Assembly: GCA_003819975.1 (NCBI GenBank)
Contig: RPPU01000224.1
Coordinates: forward strand, 1-7,333
Length of the DNA: 7,333 bases
Origin: Desulfobacteraceae bacterium
GTDB lineage: Bacteria > Desulfobacterota > DSM-4660 > Desulfatiglandales > HGW-15
Direction of reading: 5' to 3'
Positions 5,673 to 7,333 of the stretch are shown in pieces (position 1 is the first letter of the stretch; the number at the start of each line of letters is the position of its first letter). A program made the translations under genes and the position numbers. The notes beneath the pieces were generated by a model. The model had not been told where the DNA came from and searched no databases. It saw nothing but the letters and a program-made list of their open reading frames with translations.

Positions 5673-5686
5673 GAAAATATATTTTC
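5673..5686. repeat. 14-bp perfect palindrome in the CHASE2 leader
   Basis: GAAAATATATTTTC is fully self-complementary and ends 19 nt before the CHASE2 start. It may be a regulator site or an AT-rich accident. No ribosome binding site better than CCCAGG is seen between it and the ATG. Confidence 0.35.
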
Positions 5687-5705
5687 TGCGATACGCTCCC
5701 AGGCC

Positions 5706-7333
5706 ATGAAAAAGATATTACATTCTCAAATAGATCTCTTCCTATGTGCGGCCATTGCGATTTTTTTTATTTTTTTATCCTTTTACAACTTTGGCCCTTT
5801 AGAAGCATTGGAAAAGGTCATTTACGATATACAGATGCGCCTCGATCTGGGGGGCAATCAAAGCGATAATAAGATCGCCATCATCAATATCGATGAAAAA
5901 AGCCTGCGACAGATCGGACCTTGGCCTTGGCCGCGCCATGTGCTTGCCGAGATGTTAAATATTTTAAAGCAAAGCGGGGCTAAATTGGTCGGCCTATCCT
6001 TTGTCATTAATGACAAAGAATATAATCAGGGCCTCAAAGAAATGAAAGGTTTGCACCAGGCGGTTATTGAAAAATCAAATCCTTTCCCTCCTGAGTCCTG
6101 GCTTTTAGAGACTATTCAACAAGCTGAAAAACGATTGGATAACGATCAAATTTTGGTCGAGACGGTCAAACGCTGCGAAAATGTGGTTTTATCCGTGCAA
6201 GGAGAATTCGGCAAATTCGATTCCGAGTTGGTTTTAAGTCCGGGTTCGTTTTTGGAACGAAATTCTTTACGTCCGGAACTCGTGAAAGCGGAACAAGGGG
6301 ATTTGGCGCTGGTTAATAAACTCAAAGCTCCTTTTGCCGAATTGGGTGAGGCCGGTTTGGCGATCGGGCACACCAACCTTTCCATGGATCGGGGCAACCG
6401 GGGTTATCTGCACCTGCCTTTTATCAATTTTCAAGGGCATATTATCCCTTCGCAAGCTTTTCGTTTGGCCCTGGAATATGTCGGTAAACATCCCGAAGAG
6501 GCTTTCGTTGCCGGGCAAGGCATTCGTCTGCAGGAGGCGATCATCCCGATTTTTAAAGGGGAAATTCTGATCAAATTCAAAGGCAGCAGCGGATCCTTTC
6601 CCAATTATTCTTTTGCGGATATCTTAAATGTTGAAAAGGTTCCCTCGGTCTTCAATGATAAGATTGTTTTGATCGGTTATACGGCCGATGAAGCGGCCGG
6701 CGTCGTAACGCCGGTTGACGCCGGAATGGCTCAGGTGGAATTGATGGCCAATGCCATTGAAGGTTTTCTGAACGGCCGTTACCTCACCCGACCGAATACT
6801 ATGATCTATTTTGAAGGGGTCCTTTTGCTGCTTTTCGCATGCATTTGCCCGTTTTTTCTTCCCCGGCTAAACGCGCTCAATCGCTTGGGAGCCATTGCCG
6901 GTCTGATTGCCTTGACCTTCTGCATGGCACTGCTTGCTTTTGTTTTACTGAACATTTGGCTTAAAACCATTTATATCATTTTGGGCCTGGCCGGTATTTA
7001 TGCCGCCTTTGGGGTTAAATCTTTTGTTCTGAGCCAACGGTCCATTGATACTTATTCGCAGGAGAATATTGAAACCAATCGTATGTTCGGGCTCAGTTTG
7101 CAGAGCCAGGGGTTGCTCGATCTGGCCTTTGAAAAATTTCGTAAATGCCCTTTAGACGATTCCATGAAAGATATTATTTACAATCTGGGCCTGGATTATG
7201 AACGTAAACGGATGGTTAATAAGGCCGTGGCGATTTATGAATATATTACCCAGCAAGATCAGAATTTTCGCGACCTGCAAGAACGCATCCCCAAGATAAA
7301 GAATTTATTAGGTTCTTTTGCAGCGCGTCAAAC
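5706..7333 (+). CDS. CHASE2-domain membrane sensor, 3' end missing; probable Ser/Thr kinase
   Basis: The gene is open from the ATG at 5706 to the window edge (542 codons), so its 3' end is unseen. An N-terminal membrane helix (about 10-28) leads into a CHASE2 extracytoplasmic sensing domain (about 30-355). Its hallmarks are YDIQMRLD, IAIINIDEKS, a WPWPR motif (72-76), AIGHTNLSMD, FKGSSGSFPNYSF, DKIVLIGYTA and TPVDAGMAQVELMANAI. Three membrane helices follow (about 367-385, 394-416 and 420-438). The cytoplasmic part seen (455-542) is helical and TPR-like (GLLDLAFEKFRKCPLDD, IIYNLGLDYERKR, KAVAIYEYI). From memory this linker is typical of CHASE2 proteins that end in a Ser/Thr protein kinase rather than an adenylate cyclase, GGDEF or histidine kinase domain, but the output domain is not visible. 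The upstream in-frame region has no ATG, and the RBS is weak. The gene is divergent from the pilus ATPase gene and shares its control region. Confidence 0.9.
   Translation, partial: MKKILHSQIDLFLCAAIAIFFIFLSFYNFGPLEALEKVIYDIQMRLDLGGNQSDNKIAIINIDEKSLRQIGPWPWPRHVLAEMLNILKQSGAKLVGLSFVINDKEYNQGLKEMKGLHQAVIEKSNPFPPESWLLETIQQAEKRLDNDQILVETVKRCENVVLSVQGEFGKFDSELVLSPGSFLERNSLRPELVKAEQGDLALVNKLKAPFAELGEAGLAIGHTNLSMDRGNRGYLHLPFINFQGHIIPSQAFRLALEYVGKHPEEAFVAGQGIRLQEAIIPIFKGEILIKFKGSSGSFPNYSFADILNVEKVPSVFNDKIVLIGYTADEAAGVVTPVDAGMAQVELMANAIEGFLNGRYLTRPNTMIYFEGVLLLLFACICPFFLPRLNALNRLGAIAGLIALTFCMALLAFVLLNIWLKTIYIILGLAGIYAAFGVKSFVLSQRSIDTYSQENIETNRMFGLSLQSQGLLDLAFEKFRKCPLDDSMKDIIYNLGLDYERKRMVNKAVAIYEYITQQDQNFRDLQERIPKIKNLLGSFAARQ

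Noticed and set aside
6146..6570. Three ORFs of 78-83 codons inside the CHASE2 gene
   Set aside because: They lie in other frames over conserved CHASE2 sequence, which is continuous from 5706 to the edge.
1..7333. CRISPR array, tRNA or rRNA genes
   Set aside because: No regularly spaced direct repeats and no tRNA cloverleaf or rRNA-like sequence was noticed on reading either strand.

Overview
The window looks like chromosomal DNA from a Gram-negative (diderm) bacterium of moderate, slightly AT-rich composition. It carries a PilB/GspE-type ATPase, a class III prepilin, and a CHASE2 sensor with long B-box/zinc-ribbon style accessory domains. That mixture recalls uncultured, deep-branching lineages such as Omnitrophota or Nitrospirota-like bacteria. 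This placement is inference from protein style and no taxonomic marker is present.

Layout, left to right. (1) 1-121, minus strand: the first 40 codons of a small protein that leaves the window on the left. It has its own promoter, a 20-bp palindrome between promoter and RBS, and a factor-independent terminator just upstream that shields it from incoming transcription. This edge may be the border of an insertion sequence. (2) 206-585: about 380 bases with no convincing gene. It holds two hairpins with T-tracts readable only on the plus strand, plus a long stop-free minus frame ending in a 46-codon ORF. (3) 586-5353, minus strand: four genes in one direction. Transcription order is a PilB/GspE-like ATPase (MshEN domain plus C-terminal zinc ribbons), a 226-bp hairpin-rich gap, a B-box zinc-finger membrane protein with a pseudopilin-like outer domain, a type IV prepilin, and a six-helix membrane protein with two PAS domains and no recognisable output domain. 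The last three are tightly packed (9 and 18 nt apart). (4) 5354-5705: a divergent promoter region with a near-consensus sigma-70 promoter to the right, a weaker one to the left, and a 103-bp segment bounded by 14-bp perfect inverted repeats. (5) 5706-7333, plus strand: a CHASE2 sensor gene that runs off the right edge; its downstream helical repeat segment suggests that a Ser/Thr kinase domain follows.

How it may work together (inference): the minus genes look like a compact pilus or pseudopilus module. The ATPase would energise assembly of the prepilin product and could be gated by cyclic di-GMP through its tandem MshEN motifs. The B-box/TM protein could couple a cytoplasmic zinc module to a pilin-like outer domain. 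The PAS membrane protein would sense a signal and pass it on by protein contact. The divergent CHASE2 gene adds a second extracytoplasmic sensor controlled from the same intergenic region.
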